Positions 23,916 through 35,226 of a stretch of DNA of 64,000 bases are shown piece by piece. The first letter of the stretch is position 1. The number at the start of each line of letters is the position of its first letter. The stretch is from NCBI GenBank assembly GCA_026120185.1, contig JANUWF010001050.1, positions 1,617,001 through 1,681,000 on the forward strand, given 5' to 3'. The stretch is from Voacanga thouarsii. Taxonomy: Eukaryota; Streptophyta; Magnoliopsida; Gentianales; Apocynaceae. The notes beneath the pieces were generated by a model, which worked only from the letters and a program-made list of their open reading frames with translations, made no database searches and had not been told where the DNA came from. The position numbers and the translations under genes were made by a program.

Positions 23916-25725
23916 TGTTGGGATGTATGCCCTTTTAGACTAGGTTTCTGATGTAAAAATCGAATGTTTTAATAAAAGAATTTATTTTCAGAAATTGTTT
24001 GTGAATTTACAATTTTATTTGTGCACAATTACGTTTGGAAAAAAACCCATTGTGTTTAAGTAAGTGGTCCACGTGAATGGAGGTCTTTCACTGTAAGGTA
24101 TGGATCACGGGTTACTTAACATATAAACATTCGTTTTTAACCGATTGATGAGAATGAGAATCTCATCATATCTAGGTTATTATGTTTTGAATTGTAAACG
24201 GGAAATGGCTTACCTTTAACCAGTGAGTAGTCCACTCACTTCATGACATAAGAATATTTCGAATACGTAGAACATGACCTGTAGTAGTGGTTTCTAAAAG
24301 TATTATATGGTGGAAACCTAGACTACTACTGCTACAGTATGGACTAGTACTCTACGACTTGAGTATGAGCTAGTGGTTTGACGAATTTGAAAACATGTAC
24401 TTTGATATGCTATAGTTGAGGTTCTATGGTAGGACCAATATACTTGCATGTTGGGTATGTGTGACTAGTTAGTTAAGACAGACTTGTACAAAATAGTTTC
24501 TATACTATATCGCCCCTTGTGGTTGTCTGAATAATCAAAATATCCAGAGACGTAGGAAACATGACTTAGATGTTTGCTTTAGGGTAGCTCCCTTGGAAAG
24601 CGGAAACAATCCAGGAAGTCGTGGATCATTGGACTAGAGGCCTAAGAATGGTAGATGTCATTTACAGAGATGTTAGTACACTTTTTCCTTTCTGAATGTA
24701 CGGCGATATATAGAAGAGTATTTTAGTCATTACACCTATAGGTTGGAGACTTTGCTAACGCAACACTGACATTTTAGTTAATATTTCCTTATGGTGATAA
24801 TAAGAAATATTTAAAATGCAAAATACAGCTATTTCTATGACAAGGGTATTTTGGTCATTTTAGTAGTCAAAGCGGTGTGTCTTTTTGTCCCTAGTATAGA
24901 CCGTGAGTTCTAATTAAATACAGGCTAAGGAATTGATCTTAAATTAAATGGAATTTATTTTATTTAAGTAGCCTGATTTAATTATTGAGCTAGAATAAAA
25001 TAAAGGTCCATAGAGAGAGAATTAATTAAATTAGTTTGGTGGGTTAATTAATTATTCAGGGCTTTGTCCCAATTTGAATAATTAAAGATTAACCTGAGAC
25101 TAAACTAATATAGGCTTATTAATTAGACTAGTTTATTTGGGCTGAAAAATTAATTATTAATTGGGCCATTAGGGTGATTCTAATTAGAATAATTAATTAA
25201 GCTCAAAAGGTTAAACTAAGAGTCCAATGGCCCAGTCCAATTTAACCTAGGGTTTTATTTAGGTTAAACAGGTGAATTAGGAAACAACGTGGTTGTTAGA
25301 CACACTCTCTCTCTCTGAGACGACTTCTTCTGTGTGAAACGTCAGACGTCTCTCTCTCTCTCTCTCTCTCTCTCTCAGAGAAAAAAAGGTTCCTTAATCT
25401 GTAGTTGTTCACCAAACGGATTTAGTCAGGCCATATGTTGAAAAATCGAGGGATTGGCGTTCACCTACATGCCAAGACAGAGTAGGAGACTTGCAGAAAT
25501 CGCACCAAAGGCTTCCACTAACACACTTACCCTGGTTGCGCACGTTCTGGTCCAGCCAACTCTTAGAACGAGAAAAGGAGGTAAAAAAAATTTTTAACCT
25601 CGGAGTCCCGCCAGAGCACAACCGGCGCCAGCTTTGATCGGGATTCCCCTATTCTTGTTTTTTTTTTCAATTTTTGATCTTCGCTTCCGCTGTGTGCCCT
25701 GTGTTTTCCGTTTTCTATGCCTTCA
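23916..25725 (+). repeat. 3' LTR of the copia element
   Basis: 1810 bp, collinear with 16549-18347. It has an expanded (CT)n at about 25349-25378. Ends CCTTCA, followed by ACTAA. Confidence 0.95.
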
Positions 25726-26170
25726 ACTAACTACAACAATGATGGATTGAAGACTCAACAAGAATTTTATTTTGTTAAAATCACTAAATGTTTGTCATTT
25801 GAAGTTTATTTGTTATGTGGATACTTTATATTATTATTTAGAATGATGGTGGAATGTGTTATGCTGTTGTTTTTTCTTTGTTTTTTAGTTGTACAGTTTT
25901 CTGATGATGAAAACCTTAATTTTGTAAATTTTATTATTTTTTAATAGTTAAATTCAAGCTTAAATCAAATTCATGCTCGAGCTCGAGCTTGAATTCAAAT
26001 CCGAGCTTCAAATCGAGCTCGAGATTTAAAATGTGTTAAACGAATCGAATTCGAGCTAGAATTTAATATTTGAATCGAACTCGAGCTTGAATTTGAGCCT
26101 TGGGTAAAAATAATAAAGTTTGGCTTGATTACTTTAGGGTTCGGTTTGATTCAATTCGAGTACACCCTTA
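25726..26170 (+). other. right end of the hAT element
   Basis: No gene. The last 200 bp carry alternating GAGCTCGAG and GCTTGAATT motifs, mirroring the left end, then the 17-bp terminal inverted repeat. Confidence 0.85.
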
Positions 26171-26178
26171 CTTATGAT
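26171..26178. repeat. hAT target-site duplication, right copy
   Basis: CTTATGAT, identical to 10981-10988; the CACTA TNPD frame resumes here (ITYDTRAKEMF). Confidence 0.95.
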
Positions 26179-26525
26179 ACTAGGGCAAAAGAGATGTTCT
26201 ATTTATGAGCCGCTGTAATATGGACCATAAGTGATTTTTCAGCTTGTGGCAATCTATCTGGCTACAGTATCCATAACGATAGGGCTTGTTCAATATGGGG
26301 TATTGATTGTTTGTCTTACTGATTGCCTAATGGTGGTAAATATTACTTCTTATATCATTGTAGATTTCTTAAATCGTCTCATAAACTGCTTAGGGACAAA
26401 GTTTCTTTCTACAGTAGAATTAAAGTACGACAAGCACCAAAAAGGAACACAGAGATAGAAATATTAACACAACTTGATGGTTGTTTAATAGAATATGCAG
26501 TAGATGATATGAAAATCAAAATTCA
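26179..26525 (+). pseudogene. CACTA TNPD, Tnp2 domain part 2
   Basis: Resumes the outer transposase directly after the hAT insertion: TRAKEMF, then VIWTISDFSACGNLSGYS, then the Cys/His region KYYFLYHCRFL with RFLKSSHKLLRDKVSFYSR, and a tail KIH that ends at the inner CACTA at 26526. The Tnp2 family has W-T-I-x-D-F-P-A-Y-G-x-L-S-G and a CHRxFLPxxHxxR block at this point. At least two stops and frameshifts. Confidence 0.85.
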
Positions 26526-26760
26526 CACTACAAGAAAATTTAGCTTTCCTGAAATATTTTTAATGACGTTTTTAAAGAAGTGTAATAATATAGTACATAT
26601 AATGACGCTTAGTTTACTCATGTCATTATAGTAAAACTAAAACGACATAGTTTTATTAAGATAGCTTAAATTAACATACTATTATGACACTTTTAAGTGT
26701 CATGAAAGATAAGGTATCTTTCCTGACACTTTCTTAGTGTAAGGAAAGGAAAGACACGGC

Positions 26761-29700
26761 CTTTCGAAAATTTCATTCACAAAAAGCGCGAGTTTTAGGG
26801 GAATTTTTTTTGTTGATGAACTGAGGAAAATCGAGCTCTCTTCTTCTCAATAAAAAACAAGTGCTTTATCTGTGTATTTTCCTCTCCACCTCAAACCCTT
26901 GCTCTGTTTCTTCCTCTGTGTTCATCTTTATGTATTAGTTAGCTCGGCCATGACTCCCCAGAAAAAATGACCCGAGCTATCCTTGGTTGGCTTGCTTCTA
27001 TTTTTTGAATTTTTAGATTTTAGCCTCATTCTACCCTTCCCTACTAGTGCTCCTCCCCCAAGCCACTAGAAGAGAAGTTGGCCTATTCGGAGGAATAATA
27101 GATCTCTTCCCGCCCACTAATCTTGCCTTTCCTTATTCATAACTTTTGAGCACTGAGGAAAGTAGTAATGGTTGATTTACTAATTTGAGGATGGCTGCAG
27201 GAAAGTGTATTTTAGTTTATCATATGTGTCTCTTTAATGGTGTGTATTTTCAAATTCGCAGTAGCTTTCTTAGTTGCCACTTTGATTCTCCATGTTTTGC
27301 TTGTCAGAAGCTTGAATCTTTTTATCCTGACTATTAAAGAGCTTTGCTAGGAATCAAGTGTTTACAGTGACTAGTTGTACTCTCATTTGAGGCATGCTTT
27401 TCTAGGATCTTGAATTTAATGTTCTATAATGCCAGGTAAATTGTGGGTTTTGCCCTATCAAATTTTTGAACTGAGGTTTTTCCTTCTCTGTATATACTTT
27501 GGAGCTCACTCTGATCGTATCTTCTTGTTAATTTTTGGTTTATGTATGTGCCTCAGCTAGTTTATGCAAAAACCACTGTCAGCAGGCATCTGCAACTGGA
27601 CTTTTATATGTTTGTGTAATTTAGTATCTAGAGAATTTCAAGGATTTATTTTTGTAGTAATACTTTAGCTTGAGCTTTGGAAAATTATCGCCAGTGAAAC
27701 ATGCAATAACTATTCTAGACGGGACTCTCTGACATCTGCAAACAAATGGAAAAGAAAGACTCTTTAACTTTTAACATTCAAACAAACTTGATTTCCTTTC
27801 TCATGTTTTCAGTTCTGTAAGTTATAGTTGTGATTACCTAAGTATACTGAGAGGAAATATAAAACCTTTGGATTTGGCTATCTGTTGTGAATCTACTATT
27901 ATTTGTCTGCAATCCTATAGAATTGCTTCAATCGTTTCCTGGTATTTGGAGATACTATTCAGTATGGTAATCAAGGAATTACTTGCTTCTAAAAGATGAT
28001 CAAGTATATGGCATCTCCTTAAGATTGGCGAACTTTGTTGCTTTAATCCTTACCTAAATCTCTTGCTCTTTTGTTCTTCCGATTTGTTAATGTGTTTTTC
28101 CTTATAATATAATTGATTGGAAGAATTTAGAGAATGTCTTTTGAAACTTGACAAATGTAAAAGAAGTCATTGTAGGTATATGTATTGAAACATAATTATT
28201 CTTATGTTTAGGGTATATTGATGATCGAACACTTGTCTCCTATTTATGGAGTTAGAGCAGTACACTTTTAGTTCTGTATACAGGCAATTTCTAGTTCATG
28301 AATATGTCCATTGGATGACTTATATTGTGTTTCTTAGTATTACAAGCTATGAATTTTTCTTTTTTTTACTGTTGTTAGTCCTCTAAGTGGTTGTAGAATT
28401 CTTGCTTCATATTGCCAATATCATCATCTATCAGGTCCTTGAGGTACTTTATTTTATTTCATGGGTGCCTATTGAATTGTTTAATTACATAAACATGGAG
28501 AGATTTGAGGTATAAATCTGTATAATGGAATGACAAAAATGACAGTATTTTGCATTTTTTGTGGTAATTCAAAAGATACCCATTGGATCTTTTGATATTC
28601 TCGTGCTTTTATTGAATTAACCTACTTGGGAGACTTTGGTTTTGATAGTTTAACTCTGTTATGGTGATGGTGGAATTTAGTTAATTCTTGTTGGAGATTT
28701 TAATGTATAGCATCTTTCAAATGTTGTTTCCTAGGGCTATTCTATTAGATGTCCTATTCCTTATGCTTCCACCATTTTCCTATTCTCTAGAGTGGGGAGG
28801 GAACGAAAAAATATTTCGCATAAGTTTAACTTTCCACCTTTTACCATTTTGCTACCTTATTTTGTTACTTTTGAGGTCTGGTTTTTGGTTAGATATCTAT
28901 CCAATATGAATCTCTTTTATAATTTAATGAGGAAAAAATGGCTTCTGGCTATACAATGTGATTTTGTTGCACATGTTAAGAATTTCAAAAAGAAAGAAGT
29001 TGGCTTAAAGTGCTATGGATCTGATTTAGTCGTACTTCCAAACCTTGATATTACAGTTAAAAGAAATAAAGCTAATAGATGACTTTTATAACAGGTATAA
29101 GTTGTGATAAGTCCTTGTAGATGTGCAACCCGATGAATATATTGTTACTATATTTTTCTATGCTATGTTCACATGTCAAAACTTACATGGGAGAGAATTT
29201 ACACCCTCTATTCTAGTAATCTTTCATGATTGAAGGAACTCTAGGGTTCAATGTGTTGTTTCTAATGTATGATTTGATGTTGGAAAATGCACCCATCTCC
29301 TGTGTATGTAGTTTAGATATCCTGATAAAGCTCATGGACAGGAAGGAACAATTGCTGATTGCTTTTATATTTTGTAACATAAATGTTCTTTGTTCTTCTT
29401 ACAATGGGTTTATTTCTTGAAAATGGAAGATTGATTATGAGAAAAGAGGTGAAACCTATAAAGCAATGAAGCGATCTACCTCCAGTGGTGGGCTCCATAT
29501 GTAAGTGAAGAATAGTCTTCCTCCATGCAATGTAAGGCAAGAATTATTTTTATATTTCATTACTAGATCCCCATGAATGATGCGTAATCATATCCCGTGA
29601 GTGATGGGTGATCACTTCCCATGGGTAATGGGTGATTATCTTTAAGTTAGTTTTATACTATATAGACTTAAAATGATTGGATTATTTTTATGAGTTTTTT

Positions 29701-29850
29701 GTTGGTTGAATTGCATAATTGCGCATTTTGAGGTGGCCTAGTGCCTGAAAAATATTTAATTTATAGGGAAAACTCTGTCAAAATTTTTTCTTTGCAGAAA
29801 TCAGGATAGCAATTGGTTTTACCCCTAGATTCGTTTCTGATTGCTTCCTC
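26761..29850. other. interior of the inner CACTA, unidentified
   Basis: About 3 kb with no recognised protein. The left part (26820-26960) is pyrimidine-rich like a captured 5' leader. Open frames at 28688-29082 and 29226-29420 show no family motif. A possible exon lies at 29430-29500 with a strong GTAAGTG donor. Probably intronic and flanking sequence from captured genes. Confidence 0.4.
29571..29642. repeat. minisatellite of about 24 bp, three units
   Basis: Three diverged units of the form CCCATGGGTAATGGGTGATTATC in a row (CCCATGAATGATGCG.., CCCGTGAGTGATGGG.., CCCATGGGTAATGGG..). Confidence 0.7.
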
Positions 29851-30600
29851 CTCTTGATTATCCCTCGTCTTGTTGAGCTTTAGGATGAATGCTTGTAGTT
29901 GCCCTTTTTCAATAGAGTTGACAAATTTTGGACAGAATGGAATAGAGAAGCTATTTTGTAATAACTAACCAAGTTCTAGGATGAGTTCCATAATACAGAA
30001 TCTACTCAGTCTAAACTCTAGATCCACACTACATGATATAAGAATTATCATATTCATATATAGACCCCTGATCTTAAATTTTATTACTGTGTAAAAGATT
30101 ATTTAAGCTTAAATATGTTTGCATTGGAGGAAGACAAACAAATAACAATTATGGACTTTAGATCAATTTCTTCGGCATCCTCCTCTTCCTTCCTTGGGCC
30201 AGAATCTAGACTAGCAACAATAGAATTAGCCGTGAAGTTACTGTGAAATAAGTATTGAGATTTCATCATCCCCATGAGTTTTCTCTTCTTATAGTTTGTC
30301 TTGAAGCATACTTGTCTCAATCACTTTGTTTGGTCCTCCAACTGCGTATCAGAGATTTCTTCCATCAATTTCTTCTCACATTCCAATATCGCAATGGATT
30401 CTCTCAACTTCTTCTCAGCCATATGTCCTCCTTCTTCTTCATTTCATATCTCCTACAAATCCAAAGGCATGCTCTCAAATTATTAGTTCTTTGTTATCTT
30501 TGGGGCCATATAGTTATTAGTTCTTTATGAATAAATATGTGTGAGAGAGAACTTGAACATTTTTTATTAGGGTCTCTAAGCTCATCAACTTCCTGTAAGG

Positions 30601-30603
30601 CTA
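30601..30603 (-). other. nonsense codon at the Trp of RWP-RK in copy A
   Basis: CTA on the + strand is TAG on the minus strand, at the position of the invariant Trp. Copy B has TGG here (RRWPHRK). Confidence 0.85.
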
Positions 30604-30881
30604 TTGGCGAATTCCCAACTCCCTACATCTTTTCTTGAGAAGAGTTAGGCCAACATTCAGTTCTTTGGCCGCCCGAGTGATTGGCATGTAAAAGTACTTC
30701 AAAATGGTTGCTTTTGATAATGTCTTGGAGGTACTACACTTCTCTTCTCTCTATCTCTTGATCATCTTCTTCTCCACAGGAACTTCGTCTAAAGTGATAC
30801 CTTGACTGCCGTCACTATTAGAATTCGTGGACTCCTAAATGCGGAAAACATCTATGAATCCCTTCCGAGTACCCAAGTAAA

Positions 30882-33074
30882 TGATTAAGAAGATCTAATG
30901 ATTTCACAATTACCTCTATTCGGCGTAATCAAGATCCTTCGATTCTGATTTTGCTGTCTTACGTGCAACCTAAACGATCACCAAATGCTACAGTATGTAA
31001 ACGCCCTATATCGGATACACATGGTGAACTAACTCGTTACCCCGAGAGTGCTAGCACCTAGGGTTTGACAGGCTTGATTTTTTTTTCTGGTGAATGGAGG
31101 CACAAATATTTTTTTAACAGAACAAATCCCTTGAGAAAACGGCTAGAGTTTTCTTAAAACCCATCCGAACCTCTTAGGGTCTAACTCTAATAATATCTTA
31201 TCATATTTTATTTTAAATTCAAATTAAATTAAAAACTAATATGATAAGATTCTGCCATTATCTTGGTAATTTAACTAATTAATTTATCGAGTTAAATTCT
31301 TACAATCTGGACATCATCTAGATATATCGAATGTGGACATATTTCTAGATTCATTGTATCTAATAAATTTTCTAGGTTCAATTAACTTAGACATATTTCC
31401 AAATTCATCGAACCTGGTTACTAAAAAAATAACTTAACAAGTACGCTTATTGTGTAACTCTATAGGTTCATTTAACACTGGAAATGTGCCCAAATCACAT
31501 TTAAATAGCCCACAAGTTATAAGCAGTTTCTAGCAAAACACTATAACTATCCAGGTTAAATGAAGATCAGTGATCTCTTTGAACCAACCCATAATTTTAT
31601 ATTTAGTCCTTTTGTCACACGATATCCAGATTAAGCATAAGGCACAGAGTATGTCATCCTTATTAAGCTTAATCAATTATTTCTTTATCTCATAGTAGAC
31701 TGTTCAAACAAATGATATCAATATCTTAGATTGATATATTTAAGCACAAGCATGTATTTTAATAGTCTAACTTATCAAGGAGCTCATGGATATCTCTCCC
31801 ATAATTGAGAGGGACAAATTCCTTCACTATCAATCATATTCATCTCTTTGATTTATTCTATATCCAACAGTAGTCTAATTTATTATCTAGTTAAAGACAA
31901 CTTTAGACAACGTTAAAATATATAATTTATCAAGTAGGAAACTATAATGAATTCAGGTCAAAGGACTTTTAATATCATTATGGCTAGAAAGTACTTATAA
32001 CATGTTCCATGAAGTACTCTCACAGTGGGTCATGTCCAATAAAATGTTCTCTAGCATTTATTTATGTTTTGACTTGATATCACATATATCCATGACCAGT
32101 AAAACACAGTCATCAAGTCACAAATATACTAATATTAATTTATTATTGTTCCACTAATAATAATCGACCAGGGACAGTTTAAGAATAGTCATTGTATTGA
32201 TTGTAGGGTTTTACTATTAAGTCACATACTTGATGACACAAAACTAAATGCACTATTCATGAAAGGAAATGCCTCGTATTATTACATAAAACATAACGAC
32301 AATAATATAAGTACAAATTGACTCTAGGGTATATCCCTAACAATCTCCCACTTGTACTAAGACCAATTTGACATATACCGTAATCCTATTGATCTAGTAT
32401 GACTATCATGTTTAGATGATGGGAGAGGCTTTGTCAGTGGGTCTGCAACATTATCATCAGTTGATACCTTGCACACTTTGATATCTCCTCTATCAATAAT
32501 TTCTTGAATGAGATGAAAATGTCTAAGTATATGTTTGGATTGCTGATGTGATCTTAATTCCTTAGCTTGTGCAATGGCTCCATTGTTGTGACAATAAAAA
32601 TCTACTGGGTTCACAATACTAGGAACTATATTTAGTTTTGTAATGAACTTTTTAATCCAAACTGCTTCTTTAGCTGCAGTTAAGGTAGCTACATACTCAG
32701 TTTCTGTAGTAGAATTGGCTACGGTGTCTTGCTTTGAACTTTTTAAGCTTACAGCACCTCCATTCAAACAAAATAGAAAGCCTGATTGCGATTTGTAATC
32801 GTCTATGTCGGACTGAAAACTAGTATCAGTGTAACCATTTACAACTAGCTCACCTTCTTGTCCTCCATAAACTAAGAACATATTTTTAGTTCTTCTTAAG
32901 TACTTCAGTATGTTCTTGACAGCAGTCTAGTGTGGCTCTCCAGGATTTGACTAGAACCTACTCGTCATGCTCAATGCATATGACATATCGGCTCGAGTAC
33001 ATAACAAGGCATACATGATAGACCCTATAGTGGCTGGTTTGCCACAGTCACACAATAACAGTGGCTGGTTTGCC
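30882..33074 (-). mobile_element. truncated copia element in the RWP-RK copy
   Basis: Minus orientation. The 3' LTR is at 30882-32342 (1461 bp; same family as 14203-15653), preceded in the reading direction by a purine tract (complement of 32343-32354) and by the end of pol. Everything upstream of the last part of RT/RNase H is missing. The junction with the host gene lies near 33075, where a GTGGCTGGTTTGCC motif is duplicated (about 33031 and 33061). It splits exon 3 of the RWP-RK copy. Confidence 0.85.
32355..33050 (-). pseudogene. copia RNase H (C-terminal pol) fragment
   Basis: On the minus strand: IGSIMYALLCTRADMSYALS, then a stop near 32925 in the ILKYL region, then YTDTSFQSDIDDYKSQSG, TETEYVATLTAAKEAVWI, SKHILRHFHLIQEI and DNVADPLTKPL. 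This is the standard copia RNase H block and pol terminus. It ends just before the purine tract and LTR. Confidence 0.9.
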
Positions 33075-34215
33075 TCGATATTAAATTCAAGATGCATTTC
33101 ATGATTCCTTACTCCGAATTCATTGACAAGACCACTCAATATATATTTCTCTTGGAAAAAGAAAAATAATCTCAGTAAAAGTAATGCCATTTAACAGAAG
33201 TCTTTGTAATTTTCTAGAATCATGAGCTATAATGTATGATAACATTGAACCATGTTCTGGTTTTGTTCAAAATCCATTACGGAGTAGAAAGGATCATGCA
33301 GAAGCATATCCTCCATCAATATCATCAAAAGCAATCTCTTAAATGGGCAGATCAAATTAGAAATCCAAAGAAACATGTCCAAAACTTCTATTGATTCACA
33401 TCACAATAAACTAAAAGAAGTTTAGTTTCATTATCAAGCACATTTCCAGATAAAGAAGACAGGTGAGAAGCAAAAAAAATAAAAAATAAAAAATCCTCAA
33501 AAGTATCTCACCTGAAATCAAGAGGAAGTGGTTGGCTTGGAAAGGAAAACACATCATCTTCTTTGGAAACCAATTTAAAATTTGACCACCTCTTAATCGA
33601 ATTACGACTCCTCATCTCTGAGAAAGAGAACCAAAGAAGAAATCCCGATCGCTTTGTGATTTTTCGAAGTCCACTAATGACTAATGACTGATGACTGAGA
33701 GAGCAAATTTTGCATAAAGGGTTCAAATAAAGAGGAAGAAAAACTAGACACACACACACACACACATATCTGTGCGAGGAATAAGAGACACCATGAATAG
33801 AGATAGTTTAGTGTGAATGCAATTATTGAAAATTAGTGCATTGGAGTTCATGTGCCATCACATGAATTAAATTGGCCAACTCATGCACGAATGTATATTG
33901 GTTTATGTATATATCCATCTTAGATTACTATGTTTTTTGCTCTCACCTAACACAGATTAATATGGGAGAAAGATGATCATTATTCCTAGATTACACATTA
34001 TGAATTAAGCATTAAAATAGTTTTGGAATTTGTTACATTTTCTTAATGGATTACACGTTACGAGGGGAGGGAGGACTAAGCAGAGAAAGAGACAAGGAGG
34101 AAGAAGGAGATGACAAGTGGCGGGAGAGAAGAGGGGAGGGAAGACTGAGAAGATAAAGAGACAAGGAGGAAATGAAAAGGATGATACCGAGAAGATTGAG
34201 AAAAAAATGAGAGAG

Positions 34216-34789
34216 CTTTGTTTGTTCAGTTTTGTCAAAATTTAAAGTGCACGTGGGACCTATAGTAAGAAAGAGATAGTAATGATGAGATTTGGTAAGA
34301 TTGAGCAAAAAGGCTACAATAATAATAATTTGGTCGGCAGGCTGATAATTAGACTGTTGGTATGTATTATTGCTTGAGGCTTTAACTTTGGCTTCGAAAG
34401 TACTAATCAAATTTTCTTTAGATTTTTTTTAGCATGTATATGTCTTTGTCTAGTATTTTTGTTTGACTTGACTTCAATGGTTCCTGCAGCTGTTGGGTCT
34501 CAAGGAATGTCATCAAAACGATAAAGCTTACATGAAGAGAGGAATGGTTGCTAAAGCTCACTTGGACTATATCTACACCTAACACCAAAAGCCTAAGCGT
34601 CTGCATATAGAAAAGCAGTTGTACTTACAAATATAATGTTCAGAATTTTAGATAGTCCTAATGAAATGATGTCATGAAACTTATATTTTTAAACAACTTT
34701 TGTTCAATGACTATGAATGTTAAATTTGTATGTTATGAAACTTATATTTGAATTGATTTTCATGGCACACAAAAAGATATTAATTAAAA
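34216..34789. other. right interior of the inner CACTA with an exon-like segment
   Basis: Holds the candidate captured exon at 34490-34582 (separate entry), flanked by non-coding sequence up to the right subterminal repeats. Confidence 0.5.
34490..34582 (+). pseudogene. candidate captured exon of an unidentified host gene
   Basis: A TTCCTGCAG acceptor-like site is followed by a 30-codon frame: LLGLKECHQNDKAYMKRG, then MVAKAHLDYIYT, and TAA at 34580-34582. Its composition looks like a real soluble protein rather than repeat translation, and reading continues plausibly (HQKPKRLH) if the stop were a Gln codon. I do not recognise the family. It lies on the opposite strand from the RWP-RK copy, so it would be a second captured locus. 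Confidence 0.35.
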
Positions 34790-35226
34790 GAATCTATGCT
34801 GACATATTTAAAATGCCTTCTTTAGGACTTACAGTGACACTATAGAGTGTCAAGTATAACTATTATGATGACATATTTTATTGTTGTATTACATCACCTA
34901 TTGTGATGCTAAATGGTGTCATAACATGAAACTTTTGCTAACGCTTTTTAAGCATCACAACACTTATCGTGACGGAAAATAGTATTATAATATTATAGTT
35001 TGCCTGACATTTTAAAAGCGTCACAATACAGTACCTATTGTGGCACTAAATAGTGTCAGAATAGGACATTTTATCTGATGCTTTTAAAGCGTCACAATAC
35101 AACACCAATTGTGACTTGACTTTGGATGACACTATTCCAAAGTGTCATAAGGTCAAAAGTGTCACTAAAGACCTACTGTATTGACGCTTTTTTTGCATCA
35201 GGAAAGCCCTTTTTTTTCTTATAGTG
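34790..35226. repeat. right subterminal repeat array of the inner CACTA
   Basis: Alternating GTGACACTATAGAGTGTCA, GACGCTTTTTAAGCATCAC and TTTTAAAGCGTCACAATAC-type inverted motifs, matching those after 26565. They are presumably transposase binding sites. Confidence 0.85.

Larger units (their letters stand above)
16549..25725 (+). mobile_element. full-length Ty1/copia element, degenerate
   Basis: Two LTRs of about 1.8 kb (16549-18347 and 23916-25725) start TGTTG.GATGTATGCC and end ...CCTTCA. A PBS complementary to initiator Met-tRNA follows the first LTR and a purine tract precedes the second. Gag-pol lies between in the order gag, protease, integrase, RT, RNase H, which defines copia. The LTRs differ at many positions, so the insertion is not recent, and gag-pol contains more than ten in-frame stops. 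It sits in the 3' part of the hAT element. Confidence 0.95.
10989..26170 (+). mobile_element. hAT element with nested copia insertions
   Basis: Terminal inverted repeats are TAGGGGTGTACTCGAAT (10989-11005) and its imperfect complement ATTCGAGTACACCCTTA (26154-26170; one mismatch). The perfect 8-bp duplication CTTATGAT flanks them. Subterminal GAGCTCGAG/GAGCTTGAATT motifs occur at both ends (11020-11130, 25960-26130). The element encodes a BED-finger hAT transposase (12462-15904). Without the 9.2 kb copia element and the 1.45 kb LTR, the original element would be about 4.5 kb. The transposase is broken by stops, a frameshift and the LTR, so the copy is inactive. Confidence 0.95.
29860..34215 (-). 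pseudogene. RWP-RK (RKD-type) gene copy A inside the CACTA, interrupted by copia
   Basis: Minus-strand match to the gene at 48177-49539, exon by exon. Exon 1 is 33512-33615 (MRSRNSIKRW...FSFPSQPL). Exon 2 lies near 33252-33345 (HDPFYSVMDFEQNQ). Exon 3 starts near 33153, is split by a copia fragment (30882 to about 33074) and resumes as DEVPVEKKMIKR, then the RWP-RK domain ending at 30553. Exon 4 runs from 30452 to about 30113 (GGHMAEKKLRESIAILE, then a CFKTNYKKRKLMG block). In the RWP-RK core the Trp codon is TAG (30601-30603), giving RQ-stop-PYRK. Other stops occur in exons 3 and 4. GA-rich upstream sequence (34070-34215) is also shared with copy B. RWP-RK/RKD proteins are plant DNA-binding regulators of gamete and embryo identity; this copy cannot make one. 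Confidence 0.85.
26526..35226. mobile_element. non-autonomous CACTA element carrying host gene copies
   Basis: The left end is CACTACAAGAAAATTTAGCT, continuing TTCCTGA. The right end, read as complement, is CACTATAAGAAAAAAAAGGG, continuing CTTTCCTGA. Both ends hold arrays of TGACGCTT/AAGCGTCA and AGTGTCA motifs (26565-26740 and 34790-35200). The 3-bp flanks are TCA and GCA, so the target duplication is imperfect. No Tnp2 or TNPA is present. Inside is an antisense RWP-RK gene copy and at least one other exon-like segment. It is inserted in the Tnp2 part of the outer CACTA. Confidence 0.9.

Noticed and set aside
34005..34410. Minus-strand Ser/Leu/Pro-rich frames (77 and 119 aa)
   Set aside because: They translate the GA-rich upstream region of RWP-RK copy A, which is non-coding in the equivalent part of copy B.
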